Source: Nonomuraea sp. SBT364 (lineage in GTDB: Bacteria > Actinomycetota > Actinomycetes > Streptosporangiales > Streptosporangiaceae). Taken from it: a stretch of 46,888 nucleotides of DNA. Made by a program: the position numbers and the translations under genes. Of this stretch, positions 37,981 to 45,209 are shown piece by piece. The stretch is from positions 1 to 46,888 of the forward strand of contig NZ_LAVL01000061.1 in assembly GCF_001083785.1 (NCBI RefSeq). The letters are read 5' to 3'. The notes beneath the pieces were generated by a model that did no database searches, was not told where the DNA came from, and was given only the letters and a program-made list of their open reading frames with translations. The number at the start of each line of letters is the position of its first letter. The stretch's first letter is position 1.

Positions 37981-38979
37981 GTGGAGCTGCTTCTCACCGG
38001 GACCTCGGGCGATCTTGGCTGGCCCGCGCCGGGCTGCGCGTGCGCCTCGTGTCTCGGCCGTCCCTCACGCCGGGCACCCTTCGGGGCGGTGGTCGACGGG
38101 GTGGTGCCGGTCCCGTACGCCGATGTGCCGCCCGGCTATCGCGTCCACGCCGGCGGTCTCGGGCTGACCTGCCCCGGCGGCTCCCGCCTGTTGTACGCCC
38201 CCGCGGGGCGGGAGGTGCCCCCCGGCGGCGAGGGGCGCTATGACGCGGTGCTGGTGGACCTTCTGGAGCGGCCCGAGCGCCTGGGGGCGATGCGCCGGGC
38301 GGGGCTGGTGGACGAGCGCACCCACGTGGTCGCCGTCGGCCTGGACCACCGGGCCAGGTCCGAGGACGAGCTCGCCAGGCGGCTGGAGCTGTGGGGCGCC
38401 CGGGCGGTGCCCGACGGCACGGTCCTGGACACCGGCCGGCCGCCTCCCCCGCCCGTCGCCGCGCCCCGGCGGACGCTGCTGCTGGGCGGGTCGCGTTCGG
38501 GCAAGTCGGCCGAGGCCGAGCTGCGCCTGGCCGCCGAGCCGTACGTGACGTACGTGGCCACGGGACCCGCCGGGGAGGGCGACGGCGAGTGGGCCGCGCG
38601 GGTGCGCGCCCACCGGGTGCGCAGGCCCGCGCACTGGGCGACGGCGGAGACGACGGAGCTCGCGGAGGTGATCGGGGCGGCCACGGGGCCGCTGCTGGTC
38701 GACGGGCTCGGCACCTGGCTGGCGGCGGTGTTCGACGAGCACGCCGCCTGGGAGGGCGACCGCGCGCCCGTGGAGCGGCGCTGCGACGAGCTGGTCCGCG
38801 CGTGGCGGACCGCGCCGCACCGGGTCGTGGCGGTGTCCGACGAGGTGGGCATGGGGGTGGTGCCGGCGACGGCCAGCGGTCGCGCCTTCAGGGACGCGCT
38901 CGGCAGGCTGAACGAGCGCCTGGCGGCCGAGTCGGAGGACGTCGCCCTGGTCGTGGCCGGCCGCCTCCTGCGGCTGTGA
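37981..38979 (+). CDS. cobU: CobU kinase/guanylyltransferase fused to a reduced MBL-like domain
   Basis: A 332-residue protein. Residues about 165-332 are adenosylcobinamide kinase / adenosylcobinamide-phosphate guanylyltransferase: P-loop GGSRSGKS at 169-176, RRPAHWATAE, VDGLGTWLAAVFDE and AVSDEVGMGVVP. The N-terminal 160 residues begin like PhnP-type metallo-beta-lactamase proteins (LLLTGTSGDLGWPAPGCACASC) and include YDAVLVDLL and VVAVGLDH, but no HxHxDH metal site is seen. In many actinomycetes this fusion carries a larger MBL domain; here it seems shortened. It salvages cobinamide for cobalamin together with CobS at 40539. CobT is not in the window. Confidence 0.9.
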   Translation: MELLLTGTSGDLGWPAPGCACASCLGRPSRRAPFGAVVDGVVPVPYADVPPGYRVHAGGLGLTCPGGSRLLYAPAGREVPPGGEGRYDAVLVDLLERPERLGAMRRAGLVDERTHVVAVGLDHRARSEDELARRLELWGARAVPDGTVLDTGRPPPPPVAAPRRTLLLGGSRSGKSAEAELRLAAEPYVTYVATGPAGEGDGEWAARVRAHRVRRPAHWATAETTELAEVIGAATGPLLVDGLGTWLAAVFDEHAAWEGDRAPVERRCDELVRAWRTAPHRVVAVSDEVGMGVVPATASGRAFRDALGRLNERLAAESEDVALVVAGRLLRL

Positions 38980-38982
38980 GGG

Positions 38983-39783
38983 TCAGGGCCGGACGGAGCG
39001 GGCGTACCAGCGGCCGTCCAGGCGGTCGACGTGCAGCGGCAGGCCGAAGCAGTCGGACAGGTTCGCCGGGGTGAGGACGTCGTCCACCGGCCCGGCGGCC
39101 AGCACGCGGGCGTCGCGCATCAGCAGCGCGTGCGTGGTCGTCGCCGGGACCTCCTCCAGGTGGTGCGTCACGGTGACGGTGGTGAGCACCGGCCGGGTCT
39201 CGGCCAGGGCCTCCACGGCGGTGATGAGGTCTTCGCGGGCCGGCAGGTCGAGGCCGGCGAACGGCTCGTCCAGCAGCAGCACCGCCGGGTCCGCCATGAG
39301 CGCCCTGGCCACCCTGACCCTGGCCCGCTCGCCCTGGGAGCACACCCGGAAGGGCCGCTCGGCCAGGTCCTTGCAGCCGAGGTCGGCCAGCAGGCGCAGC
39401 GCCCGGTCCCGCTCGGCGTCGCCGTACTTCTCCCAGATCGGGGCGCTCGTACCGGTGTGGCCGGTGAGCACCACGGTGTGCGCGGTCGCCCCCTCCTCCT
39501 CCAGCAGCTCCTCGTCGATCAGCCGCTGGCTGGCGGCGACCAGGCCGATGTGGCGGCGCAGCTCACGCAGGTCGACGCGGCCCAGGCGGTGGCCGAGGAC
39601 GTTCACCGAGCCCGTCGTCGGGTGCCGCACGGCGGCGGCCAGCGAGAGGAGCGTCGTCTTCCCGGCGCCGTTGGGGCCGAGGATCACCCAGTGGTCGCCA
39701 TAGGCCACCTGCCAGTCGATTTCGTCCAGCAACGTCTTGCCGACGACCCGGACGCCTACGCCTTCGAGTTCAAGCACGTGCAT
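38983..39783 (-). CDS. ABC transporter ATP-binding protein, orphan
   Basis: A 266-residue ATPase. Walker A GPNGAGKTTLLSL, a Q-loop near GLVAASQRLIDEELLEEE, signature CSQGERARVRVARAL, Walker B VLLLDEPFAGLD and switch His in VTVTHHLEEV. The signature starts with C instead of L in LSGGQ (CSQGE), as in the ModF/YlmA-like cytoplasmic group. There is no permease gene nearby. It lies between cobU and an APH-like gene on the other strand. Transported or regulated partner unknown. ATG 39783. Confidence 0.9.
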   Translation of the reverse strand: MHVLELEGVGVRVVGKTLLDEIDWQVAYGDHWVILGPNGAGKTTLLSLAAAVRHPTTGSVNVLGHRLGRVDLRELRRHIGLVAASQRLIDEELLEEEGATAHTVVLTGHTGTSAPIWEKYGDAERDRALRLLADLGCKDLAERPFRVCSQGERARVRVARALMADPAVLLLDEPFAGLDLPAREDLITAVEALAETRPVLTTVTVTHHLEEVPATTTHALLMRDARVLAAGPVDDVLTPANLSDCFGLPLHVDRLDGRWYARSVRP

Positions 39784-39805
39784 CCGGCCACCCTAGTCGG
39801 CCTCG

Positions 39806-39819
39806 TAGGATCGTCGGTT
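39806..39819 (+). promoter_or_regulatory. Leaderless promoter of the APH-like gene
   Basis: TAGGAT (39806-39811) ends eight bases before ATG 39820, in the short divergent gap with the ABC ATPase. No ribosome binding site. Confidence 0.4.
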
Positions 39820-40539
39820 ATGCAGCTCCCTGGGCGGATATTCGATCTCTTCGGCGAAGACGCGATCTGGTCGGACGACCACGAGGGCCTGAGCGGCGAG
39901 ACCCTCCGCGTCACGGGCCCCACCGGCGCCTTCTACGTCAAGCAGGGCCCGTCGGCGCGGGCCGAGCACGAGCGGCTGCTGTGGCTGAAGCGGTGGGTGA
40001 GCGTGCCGGACGTGGTGGCGTTCGAGGGCGACGCGCTGGTGCTGGCCGACGCCGGATGGCGCAGCCTGGAGCGCAAGCCGCCGGCGGACGCCGGGACCGT
40101 CCTGGGCACGGCGTTGCGCGCGTTGCACGAGGTGCCGGTGCGGGAGTGCCCGTTCGACGAGCGGCTCGACGTCAAGCTGGCGCGGGCGGCCGGGCGGGTG
40201 CGCGACGGCCTGGTCGACGCCGGTGACTTCGACGAGGACCACCTCGGGCTGACGCCGGGCCAGGTCTACGAACGGCTGGTGGCCGAGCGGCCGGCGCGCG
40301 AGGACCTGGTGGTCACGCACGGCGACTACACCCCGGCCAACGTGCTGGCCTCGCCGTCGGGCGACACGGTCCTGGTCGACGTGGGCGCGCTCGGGGTGGC
40401 CGATCGGCACGTGGACCTGGCGATCGTGCTGCGTGAGCTCGACGGGCCCGCCGCCGGGAGCTTCCTGCGGGCGTACGGCCCCGCCGAGGTGGACGAGGAC
40501 AGGCTGCGCTACTACCGGCTGCTGGACGAGCTGTTCTGA
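39820..40539 (+). CDS. APH-family small-molecule kinase coupled to cobS
   Basis: A 239-residue aminoglycoside-phosphotransferase-fold protein. Catalytic motif VVTHGDYTPANVL (HGDxxxxN) and VDVGALGVADRHVDLA (metal-binding DxG) are intact; the nucleotide-binding Lys is in AFYVKQG. It is short for APH(3') enzymes. The stop overlaps the ATG of cobS by one base (TGATG), so it is read in one transcript with cobS. That link makes a small-molecule kinase of cobamide salvage (for example L-threonine or an aminopropanol precursor) worth testing, but antibiotic modification cannot be ruled out. Confidence 0.8.
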   Translation: MQLPGRIFDLFGEDAIWSDDHEGLSGETLRVTGPTGAFYVKQGPSARAEHERLLWLKRWVSVPDVVAFEGDALVLADAGWRSLERKPPADAGTVLGTALRALHEVPVRECPFDERLDVKLARAAGRVRDGLVDAGDFDEDHLGLTPGQVYERLVAERPAREDLVVTHGDYTPANVLASPSGDTVLVDVGALGVADRHVDLAIVLRELDGPAAGSFLRAYGPAEVDEDRLRYYRLLDELF

Positions 40540-41375
40540 TGCACGGGCTGCGGTTCGCGGCCGGGACGCTCAGCGTGTTCCCCGTGCGGGTGGAGCGGGT
40601 CGATCGCGAGGTGGCGGGGCGGGCGATGGCGCTGGCGCCGCTGGTGGGGCTGGCGCTGGGCGCGGTGGCGTCGCTCCCGCTGCTGCTGCCGGGCCCGCCG
40701 CTGCTGGGCGCGGCCCTGGCGCTGGGCCTGCTGGCGGCGCTGACCCGCGGCCTGCATCTGGACGGGCTGGCGGATCTGGCCGACGGGCTGGGCAGCGGCA
40801 AACCGGCCCCGCAGGCGCTGGACATCATGAAAAAGTCGGACATCGGGCCGTTCGGGGTGGTGGCGCTGGCGTTCACGCTGCTCATCCAGGCGGCCGCGCT
40901 GTCCGCCGCCGGAGCCTGCGCGCCGGCCGGGGGGCCCGCGCTGTTCGCCGCCGGGGCGCCCGTGCTGGTGACCGCCTGCGTGACCGGCCGCCTGGCGCTC
41001 ACCTGGGCCTGCCGGGCGGGCGTCCCCGCCGCCCGGCCCGGCGGCCTCGGCGTCCTGGTCGCGGGCACGGTACGGGCGCGCACGGCGTGGCTCGTCACCC
41101 TGGCCGTCCTCGCGGGAGCCGCCGCCCTGGGCTGGGCCGCGTGGCCCGCCCGGCCCGGGCCGCCCGGGGGCGCGAGCCCGACCGGCGCTCCCGGCCTGAT
41201 CGGGCTTCCCGGCCCGGCCGTGCTCGTCGCGGGGGCGGCCGCGGGGCTGGGCGCGGCGCTGGTGATGCTGCGGCACGCCCGGCGGCGGCTCGGCGGGGTC
41301 ACCGGGGACGTGCTGGGCGCCCTGGTGGAGACGGCCACGGCGGCCACGCTCGTGGTGTGCGCCGTGCTCGGCTGA
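40539..41375 (+). CDS. cobS: Adenosylcobinamide-GDP ribazoletransferase CobS
   Basis: A 278-residue membrane enzyme that joins adenosylcobinamide-GDP to alpha-ribazole (phosphate), the last step of cobalamin assembly. The conserved motif TRGLHLDGLADLADGLGSG holds the catalytic Asp residues, and MKKSDIGPFGVVALAF is the next family block. About six membrane helices. Translationally coupled to the APH-like gene. Convergent with the CPBP gene, which begins immediately after its stop. Confidence 0.94.
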   Translation: MHGLRFAAGTLSVFPVRVERVDREVAGRAMALAPLVGLALGAVASLPLLLPGPPLLGAALALGLLAALTRGLHLDGLADLADGLGSGKPAPQALDIMKKSDIGPFGVVALAFTLLIQAAALSAAGACAPAGGPALFAAGAPVLVTACVTGRLALTWACRAGVPAARPGGLGVLVAGTVRARTAWLVTLAVLAGAAALGWAAWPARPGPPGGASPTGAPGLIGLPGPAVLVAGAAAGLGAALVMLRHARRRLGGVTGDVLGALVETATAATLVVCAVLG

Positions 41376-42257
41376 TCACGCGGGTCGCGGGCCCCGTACC
41401 GGCAGGGTCTTCAGCAGCACGGCCGCGCACGCCGCGATCAGGACCCAGCCGACGAGGCCGGACGGCCCGGCCAGCACCAGGTTCGGCGGCGCGGCGGCGT
41501 CACCGAGCAGGAGGACGGCGGGGGCGACGGCGTTGAGCGAGCCGTGCGCCACGACCGCCGGCCACACGCTGCCCGAGCGGAGCCGCAACCACCCGAGCAC
41601 CACCCCGGCCAGCACGCAGAAGCCGACGAAGTAGACGGCGGCCCACGACCCGAGCGCCGGGTAGTTGTAGCCGAGCAGCGTCAGCGGCGCGTGCCACAGC
41701 CCCCAGACCACGCCGGACAGCGCCAGCCCGGGAAGCACCCCGCGCCGCTCCGCCAGCCGGGGCGCCAGGTAGCCGCGCCAGCCCCACTCCTCACCGAGCG
41801 CCGGGATGGCGTTGAGCACCGGCCCGGTCAGCGCGGCGACCACGACCTGGGTGACGGCGACCGGCGTCAGGCTCTCGGGGACCGGCAGCCCGGTGGCCCG
41901 CAACTGCTCCCTGAACAGGCTCAGCCCGTCGAGGTCCAGCGTGAACAGGCCGAGACCGGCGCTGATCGCGACGGCGGCGAGCACCAGCAGCGGCACCCCC
42001 AGCCAGGCGGCCAGTACGAGCAGCCCCGTGCGCCCCCTGCGCTCGCCCAGGGTGAGGCCGGTCTCGCGGGCCCACCGGCGCGGCGGCGTCCGGCTGACCA
42101 GCCAGGCGGCCAGCACGCCCACCGCGGGGGTGAACATCATCAGCAGGGCCAGCGGCCGGGCGATCGGCGACGCCAGCCCGCCGGCCAGCCACAGGGGCAG
42201 CGCCACCGCCCATGACAGGACGAACGCGACGACGAGGAAGACGGGAAGGGGCTTCAC
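41376..42257 (-). CDS. CPBP family intramembrane metalloprotease
   Basis: A 293-residue protein with about eight membrane helices. CPBP motifs are present: GEEWGWRGYL (EExxxR), VWGLWHAPL and VAHGSLNA (HxxxN). Family members act like Rce1 prenyl proteases or as immunity proteins; role here unknown. GTG 42257 overlaps the end of the DUF1648 gene by four bases, and the three genes 41376-43569 form one operon led by a GntR regulator. Confidence 0.9.
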   Translation of the reverse strand: MKPLPVFLVVAFVLSWAVALPLWLAGGLASPIARPLALLMMFTPAVGVLAAWLVSRTPPRRWARETGLTLGERRGRTGLLVLAAWLGVPLLVLAAVAISAGLGLFTLDLDGLSLFREQLRATGLPVPESLTPVAVTQVVVAALTGPVLNAIPALGEEWGWRGYLAPRLAERRGVLPGLALSGVVWGLWHAPLTLLGYNYPALGSWAAVYFVGFCVLAGVVLGWLRLRSGSVWPAVVAHGSLNAVAPAVLLLGDAAAPPNLVLAGPSGLVGWVLIAACAAVLLKTLPVRGPRPA

Positions 42258-43225
42258 GCCACGCCCCTCTCGGCGACGAGCGCGTTGATCAGGGCGGCGC
42301 CGCGACCGGCGTCGTCGATGCTGACGGCCAGTTCGCCGCCGGACCGGTAGCGGATGACCAGGCAGTCGCCGCCACGCAGCATGATGGTGGAGCCGCCCGG
42401 CACCCCGCGCAGGCCCCAGCCGCCGACCTGGCTCGGGTGGCGCGGCTCTGACCAGGCCCGGTCGATCTTGGCCAGCGAGATCCGGCGCACCGGCCGGCCG
42501 AGCGGGCCGAATCCGATCGCCACCCCGTCCGCCGTCACCCGGGCGCGCACGGCCGAGGTGAACAGGCCGAGGAGCAGCACCAGGGCCAGCGCGGGGACCA
42601 GCCCGGCGAGCGGGCCGCCCGTGGCGATGCCGGTGAGCAGGAGCACCCCGGCCACCACGAGCCCGGCCGCGGCGGCGCCGGTCAGGGCGACCAGCCACGG
42701 GTTGCTCACCCGGCTCACCCAGACCGCGCGCTGCCCGGGGCGCAGCCGCAGCGACGGCGGCTCAGCGGCGGGCGACCGCTCACCGGGACGGCCCCGGCCG
42801 AGCCAGGCCGCGGCGAGCGCGACGGCGAGCGGCAGGACCGCGATCGCGACCGGCGCCCACGCGGGCAGGCGCGCCCCGGTCCAGCTCGCCGCGTCGAGGT
42901 TGGCCAGCACCGTGGTGCCGGACACGCCCAGCGCGAGCAGGCCACCGCCGGCGAGCAACGCCCATCCGCCCGCGGCGCCCGCGGGCGCGGTGGCCTCGCG
43001 GCCCGCGCCACGTGTCACCGCCGTCAGCGCGAACAGCCACATCAGCACCCAGATCCCGAGCTGGGCGGTGAAGAACACGGCGAACGACGCCGTGCCGTCG
43101 GGCACCGAGCCCGGCCCCCAGTGCACGGCCAGCGGCTCCGGCAGACGCTCGCGCGTCGCCAGCGGCAGCGCGACCATGGCGGCGGTGACGGCCGCCCCCG
43201 ACAGGGCGGCGATCCGGATGTTCAT
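42254..43225 (-). CDS. DUF1648-type multi-pass membrane protein
   Basis: A 323-residue protein with about six membrane helices. The start ALPLATRERLPEPLAVHWG followed by VPDGTASF matches the DUF1648 pattern (P-x-HWG). The C-terminal soluble part (about 225-323) has VTADGVAIGFGPLGRPVRRI and IMLRGGDCLVIRYRSGGELAVSID, a PH-like region. No catalytic residue is seen. It is coupled at both ends (ATGA overlap with the GntR gene, GTGA with the CPBP gene). Function unknown, possibly a membrane sensor or exporter part. Confidence 0.82.
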   Translation of the reverse strand: MNIRIAALSGAAVTAAMVALPLATRERLPEPLAVHWGPGSVPDGTASFAVFFTAQLGIWVLMWLFALTAVTRGAGREATAPAGAAGGWALLAGGGLLALGVSGTTVLANLDAASWTGARLPAWAPVAIAVLPLAVALAAAWLGRGRPGERSPAAEPPSLRLRPGQRAVWVSRVSNPWLVALTGAAAAGLVVAGVLLLTGIATGGPLAGLVPALALVLLLGLFTSAVRARVTADGVAIGFGPLGRPVRRISLAKIDRAWSEPRHPSQVGGWGLRGVPGGSTIMLRGGDCLVIRYRSGGELAVSIDDAGRGAALINALVAERGVA

Positions 43226-43569
43226 GTGAGCTCCTCCAGCAGCGTGATGACGTCCTCCCGGCGGTATCCGTACCTCTTGGCCTCGTCCAGCAGCTCGCGC
43301 GCCCGCTCGCGGAGCAGGGCGCGCCCGTCGGCGTGGCGCGCGACGCTGACGCCGCGCCCCCGCCGGAACTCCAGCAGCCCCTCCTCGCGCAGCTCACGCA
43401 GGGCGCGCAGCACGGTGTTGGGGTTGATGCCCAGCGCGTCGGCGAGGTCGCGGGCCGGCGGCAGCCGGTCACCCGGCGCGTAGGAGCCCTCGCCGATCGC
43501 GCGGCGGATCGCGCCCGCGACCTGCTCGTGCAGGGGACGGGCGTCGTTGAGGTCGAGCGTCAGCAACAT
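43222..43569 (-). CDS. GntR-family regulator, YtrA subfamily
   Basis: A 115-residue regulator. The N-terminal winged helix-turn-helix (about 10-75) reads ARPLHEQVAGAIRRAIGEGSYAPGDRLPPARDLADALGINPNTVLRALREL. The short C-terminal helices define the YtrA subfamily, which has no large effector domain and usually controls membrane or ABC transport genes in its own operon, as with the DUF1648 and CPBP genes here. ATG 43569 is chosen because it lies in the palindromic operator; a longer frame to 43656 has no support. Confidence 0.93.
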   Translation of the reverse strand: MLLTLDLNDARPLHEQVAGAIRRAIGEGSYAPGDRLPPARDLADALGINPNTVLRALRELREEGLLEFRRGRGVSVARHADGRALLRERARELLDEAKRYGYRREDVITLLEELT

Positions 43570-43593
43570 GGTGCTAATGACAATAGCACCATG
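43567..43593. promoter_or_regulatory. YtrA-type operator overlapping the regulator start codon
   Basis: CATGGTGCTA (43567-43576) and TAGCACCATG (43584-43593) form a perfect 10-bp inverted repeat with a 7-base spacer ATGACAA. The left arm contains the start codon of the GntR gene (ATG at 43569 on the minus strand). Autoregulation by the GntR protein is the natural reading, and a bound dimer would cover the start of the transcript. Confidence 0.75.
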
Positions 43594-43626
43594 TCGCACC
43601 GCATGATTCGTGGGATGAACCCCTGT

Positions 43627-43664
43627 TTGTGAGTACCTGGAAACCCTGGATAGCATCGGTTTAC
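43627..43664 (+). promoter_or_regulatory. Leaderless promoter of pepA
   Basis: TTGTGA (43627-43632) and TAGCAT (43651-43656) are separated by 18 bases and the -10 ends eight bases before GTG 43665. This is the best complete promoter in the window. Confidence 0.6.
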
Positions 43665-45134
43665 GTGACCACTGTGCGGCTGAACTCAGCAGATCCCGTC
43701 TCGTTCGACACCGACGCGCTCATCGTCGGGTTCCGGTCCGGCCCCGGCGGTCCCAGCCCCGCCACAGGCGCCGAATCCCTCGACGCGGCCTTCGGCGGCA
43801 AGCTCACCTCCTCACTCACCTCCGTGGGCTTCTCCGGCAAGCCGGGCGAGCTGGCCAAGCTGCCCACGTTCGGCTCCGTCACCGCCCCGGTGCTGGTCGC
43901 GGTCGGGCTCGGCGACTCCCCCGACGCCGAGGGGCTGCGCCGGGCCGCGGGCGCCGCCGTGCGCTCGCTGGCGGGCACCGCCCGCGCCGCGCTCGCGCTG
44001 CCGGCCGGCTCCGCCGCCGAGGCCGAGGCCGTGGCCCTGGGCGGGCTGCTGGGCGCCTACGGCTTCTCCCGCTACCGCACCGGCGACGACCAGAAGGCCC
44101 CCGTGGCCGAGCTGACGGTCCTGTCGGGCGAGGCCGCCGAGACCGGCGAGCGGGCCGCGATCCTGGCCGACGCGGTCACGCTGGTGCGCGACCTGGTCAA
44201 CACGCCGCCGTCCGACCTGTGGCCGGCCAAGTTCGCCGAGATCGCCGAGCAGACCGGCGGCGAGCACGGGCTGAGCGTCGAGGTGCTCGACGACAAGCAG
44301 CTCAAGGAGGGCGGCTACGGCGGCCTCATCGGCGTCGGCCAGGGCTCGGCCAACCCGCCCCGGCTGGTCCGCCTGTCCTACAGCCACCCCGAGGCCACCA
44401 AGACGCTGGCGTTCGTGGGCAAGGGCATCACGTTCGACTCCGGCGGCCTGTCGCTGAAGCCGTCGGCGTCCATGGACTGGATGAAGTCCGACATGGGCGG
44501 CGCGGGCGCCGTTTTCGGGGCGCTCGTCGGCATCGCCCGCCTGGGCCTGCCGGTCAACGTGATCGGCTACCTCTGCCTGGCGGAGAACCTGCCGAGCGGC
44601 ACCGCCCAGCGCCCCTCCGACGTCATCCACAGCTACAGCGGCAAGACCGTCGAGGTCCTCGACACCGACGCCGAGGGCCGCCTGGTCCTCATGGACGGCA
44701 TCGCCCGCGCCGCCGAGGACGGCCCCGACCTGATCGTCGACGTCGCCACGCTGACCGGCGCGCAGATCGTCGCGCTCGGCTGGCGCACCGCCGGCGTCAT
44801 GGCCAACGACGACGCCGTGCGCGAGCTGGTCGTCGAGGCGGCCGCCGCCGCCGGTGAGGGCGCCTGGGGCATGCCCCTGCCCGAGGAGCTGCGCAAGGGC
44901 CTCGACTCCCCCGTCGCCGACATCGCCAACCTGCAGCCCGAGCGCTGGGGCAGCATGCTGGCCGCGGGCATCTTCCTCAAGGAGTTCGTGCCCGACGGGG
45001 TCCGCTGGGCGCACATCGACATGGCCGGCCCGGCCTTCAACAAGGGCGAGGCGCACGGCTACACCCCGAAGGGCGGCACCGGCGCCTTCGCCCGCACGCT
45101 CATCGCGCTCGCCGAACGGCACGCGAGCATCTGA
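43665..45134 (+). CDS. pepA: Leucyl aminopeptidase PepA (M17)
   Basis: A 489-residue cytosol aminopeptidase that removes N-terminal residues with two metal ions. Metal and active-site motifs are GKGITFDSGGLSLKPS, MDWMKSDMGGAGAVFGAL and the family signature TDAEGRLVLMDGIA. The N-terminal domain (about 1-170) is the variable non-catalytic part. GTG 43665 is preferred for the promoter spacing; an upstream frame start at 43629 lies inside the promoter. It may have a second role as regulator, as known for some PepA. Followed 75 bases later by lpd. Confidence 0.95.
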   Translation: MTTVRLNSADPVSFDTDALIVGFRSGPGGPSPATGAESLDAAFGGKLTSSLTSVGFSGKPGELAKLPTFGSVTAPVLVAVGLGDSPDAEGLRRAAGAAVRSLAGTARAALALPAGSAAEAEAVALGGLLGAYGFSRYRTGDDQKAPVAELTVLSGEAAETGERAAILADAVTLVRDLVNTPPSDLWPAKFAEIAEQTGGEHGLSVEVLDDKQLKEGGYGGLIGVGQGSANPPRLVRLSYSHPEATKTLAFVGKGITFDSGGLSLKPSASMDWMKSDMGGAGAVFGALVGIARLGLPVNVIGYLCLAENLPSGTAQRPSDVIHSYSGKTVEVLDTDAEGRLVLMDGIARAAEDGPDLIVDVATLTGAQIVALGWRTAGVMANDDAVRELVVEAAAAAGEGAWGMPLPEELRKGLDSPVADIANLQPERWGSMLAAGIFLKEFVPDGVRWAHIDMAGPAFNKGEAHGYTPKGGTGAFARTLIALAERHASI

Positions 45135-45209
45135 GGGGACCGGCGCGCGAGCGCCCGGAACAGATGAAAAGATGACGGCATCACGAACACCCCGACAAGG
45201 AGCCTTCCT

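Noticed and set aside
38983..40539. An antibiotic-resistance island (ABC ATPase plus APH kinase)
   Set aside because: The ATPase has no permease and is of the cytoplasmic type; the APH is coupled to cobS; base composition equals the surroundings and no mobile element is near.
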